NCBI GenBank assembly: GCA_029204225.1
Contig: CM055103.1
Span: 24,938,656 to 25,002,655, forward strand
Length of the DNA stretch: 64,000 nt
Direction: 5' to 3'
Source: Diphasiastrum complanatum
Taxonomy: Eukaryota; Streptophyta; Lycopodiopsida; Lycopodiales; Lycopodiaceae
A program made the position numbers and the translations under genes. Below, one piece after another: positions 60,287 through 64,000 of this stretch (its first letter is position 1; each line of letters starts with the position of its first letter). The notes below the pieces were generated by a model. The model did no database searches, was not told the DNA's origin, and worked only from the letters and a program-made list of their open reading frames with translations.

Positions 60287-60690
60287 TGTAAAGACCACTA
60301 GGGAAAACCCCTAAGATGAGGATAGGAAAACACAAGAGAAACTAAGGAGCAAAACCACCCAACCAAACCTAGATCCCTCGTGGAGTTCCCTCCTGGATCT
60401 AGCCCCCATGCCATGTGATAGCAAGAGTAGAAGAGCTTAACTGACCAAAGTCGTCGACGGAATAATCGCTACCTTGATATATAGAGAGTAGGATCTTGTG
60501 CATGAACCCATGCAGGTCAACTATAAATAGGTCACAGCTCTTCATGCATTCCTCCTGACTATATCAGTCACACGTACCTACATTACTCCATATGTCTCAA
60601 TTAGGGTGTCTGGGTCCTCTCAAGGTCATTAGTCACCAACAGGCCTCAACGTGAAATAAAATCTAGGCGTGACCAATAATCTCGAACATT
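60287..60690 (-). repeat. LTR family C, copy 2 (inverted)
   Basis: The reverse complement matches 46252-46666 closely over its whole length, including gaggcctgttggtgactaat and the terminal agtggtctttaca. Orientation opposite to copies 1 and 3. No primer site matching the family was found at its inner end. Confidence 0.82.
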
Positions 60691-60874
60691 GGAGGGCCGG
60701 TCTTCCATATTAGGACTACTTCATGTCCTTAACTGAATATGGTCATAACAGGTGGTACATGAGTTAACCAAAGGATTATTATTTTCTTATCTACCTCATG
60801 TTATAGGTGAGGATGAGAAGCATAATTAGACTAAGATTAAGAAGGTAGAAATTATGCTTGAGCCCTACATGGCC

Positions 60875-61962
<1,088 letters not shown>

Positions 61963-62457
61963 ATGAATTACTTACAATTTCCTGAATTACTTACAAAAGT
62001 ATTCATGTGTATCCCAAGGATTGCATTCTTTATCAAGACGAGTTTCCGGGGGCACACATGTCCACGTTGTGGAGACCATAGTTATAGACAAGAGTTACAA
62101 GGAGACACCATACCCGCCAAGGTGGTGAGACACTTTTCAATCACACCTAGAATACAACATATGTTCAAGTGAAACTCTGTAGTGGAGCTTTTGACATGGC
62201 ATTTGACCAATCGTTCAACCAATGATACTATGAGGATCTATGCTGATTGTCCAGCATGGAAGCATGTAGATGACACATGGCATGAGTTCAGGTATGAGCC
62301 TCAACATCTACATCTAGAATTGGTGATGGATGGTGTGAATCCATTTGGATTGTGCTCCACGTCATGGTCTACTTGGCATGTTCTCTTAGTGAATTATAAC
62401 ATTCCTCCTTGGCTAAGTATAAAGAAGGGACACCTCATGCTTGGCCTTCTTATTTGA
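61963..62457 (+). pseudogene. CACTA (En/Spm) TNP2-type transposase relic
   Basis: One frame with a single internal stop (TGA at 62170). It reads CPRCGDHSYRQ (zinc-binding pair), PAKVVRHFSITPRIQHMF, then LLTWHLTNRS, DCPAWKHVDDTWHEF, LVMDGVNPFG and YNIPPWLSIKKGHLMLGLLI. These match the order of the TNP2/Transposase_21 core (CPxCG, PAKVLWYFPL, WH, DGFNPFG, YNLPPWLCMK). The frame ends at 62455 within the domain. The Asp of DGVNPFG is kept, but the protein is only a fragment. Confidence 0.85.
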
Positions 62458-62905
62458 GGCATTAGAGGAATTCCAAACTCCAAAATGGCCTTCTAAGGAA
62501 TGCCACATAGGATAAAAAGCTCACCAGATTTTATAATTCTGCTTTAACTTCTGATCCGATATTTTAATTTAACCTTATCAATAATGTGTAGTTGACAAGA
62601 GAGACTATCATGATGCATGCAATTTGGACTTCAAGAACCTGTGACGCTCATTAACTAACTTTTCAAATTTTAAAATGAGATTGTATCCCTTGTTTTAACT
62701 AGCAAGAAAATAAATATAGTAACGCCATCAAAGAAGGAGAGTATCACTACCACACCAAGAACCAATAGCGATTTTTATGACAATTTTAGCAACAGATATT
62801 ACTTTCACAAATGCCACTATTGACTCTTTTAAGCGTCACTATTGGACTGTCGTTGTGTGAATGTTATAGTGACATAAACAAAAAAGTTAGTGTCATTTCT
62901 AGATT
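62458..62905. other. Non-coding, nothing recognised
   Basis: AT-rich gap between the transposase relic and LTR family C copy 3. Confidence 0.4.
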
Positions 62906-63210
62906 GAGACATATGGAGTAGTGCATGTACGTGTGACAGATATAGGCAGGAGGACTACATGAAGAGAGGTGACCTATTTATAGTTGACCTACATGGGTTC
63001 ATGCATAGGACTCTACTCTCTATATATTGAGGTAGATATTATCTCGTCGACATCTTGGGTTTAGGTTACCAATTGTTCTCTTCTCCTCTTGCTATCACAT
63101 GGCATGGCTTGGGGGGCTAGATCCAATTTTTTATCTAGGTTTGGTTGGGCAATCTCTCTTGTTGTGTTTTCCTATCCTCATCTTAGGGGTTTTCCCAAGT
63201 GGTTTTTTCA
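62906..63210 (+). repeat. LTR family C, copy 3 (5'-truncated)
   Basis: Matches copy 1 from ttgagacatatggagtagtg to the terminal agtggttttttca; the leftmost 140 bp of copy 1 are absent. Confidence 0.8.
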
Positions 63211-63211
63211 C

Positions 63212-63655
63212 TTACTCTTGCAACTTTCTTATGCTTGTCATTTTTATGGGGAGTTTTCCTAAACTCACTCGTGAGCGAAGTCCAAGTACTTTTGCTACAC
63301 GAGTTTGGCTTGCCTGGTTTGCTTGGCCTTCGAGGTTGTTGGCGAAGCTTGTCATGATAGTGACCATGTGCTTGTCAAGTTTCGTCAACATCCATTTATT
63401 CTTGAATGGCAAGTCACAAGAAGATTCCCTGTGCAATGTCTCTATGATGCAATCCTTCTCTACCATTGGCTGTACACGCCAATCTAGGAGAGGATTGCTA
63501 ATGTATAATCTGGTCAATTCACGAGCTCGTCTCATGATCAATATTGATCCATTATTATTGCCCATATTCAAAGATTCATCATCATGAATCTCATATGGGC
63601 ATGTGCTGGACTCGTCAATAGGCATTGGCGAGCCAGTCGCCACTTCCTCATGCAT
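63212..63655 (-). CDS. Unrecognised open frame (147 codons)
   Basis: The minus-strand frame reads protein-like text, ELTRLYISNPLLDWRVQPMV and LPFKNKWMLTKLDKHMVTIM, with no known domain. It could be a Gag-like or CACTA accessory relic, or chance in the interior of an LTR element. A plus-strand frame covers the same bases. Kept at low confidence. Confidence 0.25.
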   Translation of the reverse strand: MHEEVATGSPMPIDESSTCPYEIHDDESLNMGNNNGSILIMRRARELTRLYISNPLLDWRVQPMVEKDCIIETLHRESSCDLPFKNKWMLTKLDKHMVTIMTSFANNLEGQANQASQTRVAKVLGLRSRVSLGKLPIKMTSIRKLQE

Positions 63656-64000
63656 CGAGTACTTGTAAACGTACTAACGAGAAGAAGAATGCAAACCTCT
63701 CATGAGACGAAGTGCCTCCTCTTGGTCACTGCCAGAGGTGACACCTTCATGCCCATCGCTGAACCTCCACGGTGCCAGAGCTATGGCCGTTGCTGGACCT
63801 AAAGGTGGGCGCATCCTCAGATGTCCGCCCCCCGGAAGAGCTAGACAGCCGGTCACACCGACCACGTCGTCCACCACTTCCATTGGCCATCAAGGCCAGT
63901 GGAACGATAACTAACCACATAAAGAACATATTGAAACTAAAACTACAACCAAAACTGCATGAAAAACTACGTAGTGTAAGAAAGCTAAACTAAAGTAATT
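63656..64000. other. GC-richer non-coding end, nothing recognised
   Basis: Overlapping short frames on both strands without motifs; the window ends here. Confidence 0.3.

Noticed and set aside
63099-63587. 162-codon plus-strand frame
   Set aside because: Begins inside LTR family C and shows no domain; the minus frame over it is only slightly more protein-like.

Overview
The window is nuclear DNA of a land plant, AT-rich and dominated by retroelements. The evidence is Ty1/copia elements primed by initiator Met-tRNA, a Ty3/gypsy LTR with the tRNA-Asp type primer site used by plant Athila/Tat elements, a chromodomain gypsy end, a CACTA TNP2-type transposase relic, plant telo-box promoter motifs and a plant-specific AT-hook/PPC (AHL) gene. 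Long (CT)n/(GA)n tracts and an RLE-type (R2-like) non-LTR element, which I do not know from seed plants, make a seedless plant with a large genome (for example a fern) my best guess. This is inference, not proof.

Layout. 1-6015: a nearly complete, very young Copia element (Copia-1) with an intact 1326-codon gag-pol frame; its two LTRs differ at 1 site over the 563 bp shared in the window. 6.2-17.2 kb: a graveyard of fragments in both orientations (two Copia gag/pol relics sharing one LTR block, a gypsy gag, an Athila-type LTR with primer site, a shuffled Copia RNase H/integrase piece and a decayed relative of Copia-1). 17.75-22.72 kb, minus strand: a four-exon host gene assembled here from splice sites, including two exons of 50 and 53 bp; it encodes a protein of about 352 residues with one membrane segment followed by coiled coil, with telo-boxes about 450-500 bp upstream. 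25.0-28.3 kb: a C2HC finger + reverse transcriptase + CCHC + restriction-like endonuclease element, recently broken, followed by a perfect 12-bp hairpin. 28.3-34.1 kb: decayed Copia and gypsy. 35.7-43.6 kb, minus strand: a Copia split exactly by a 4281-bp non-autonomous LTR element (37878-42158) with a 5-bp target duplication; that inner element carries open frames I do not recognise and a C-rich minisatellite. 44-48.5 kb: LTR pieces and minisatellites. 48.7-57.5 kb: mostly non-coding, with a gypsy chromodomain end at 54.4 kb. 57.5-58.3 kb, minus strand: the AHL gene. 59-64 kb: microsatellites, further copies of one LTR family, and a CACTA transposase relic.

Only two loci look like ordinary host genes (17.75-22.7 kb and 57.5-58.3 kb), both on the minus strand. 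Copia-1 is the only element with intact coding capacity. All identities rest on motif reading by eye; no database search was run.
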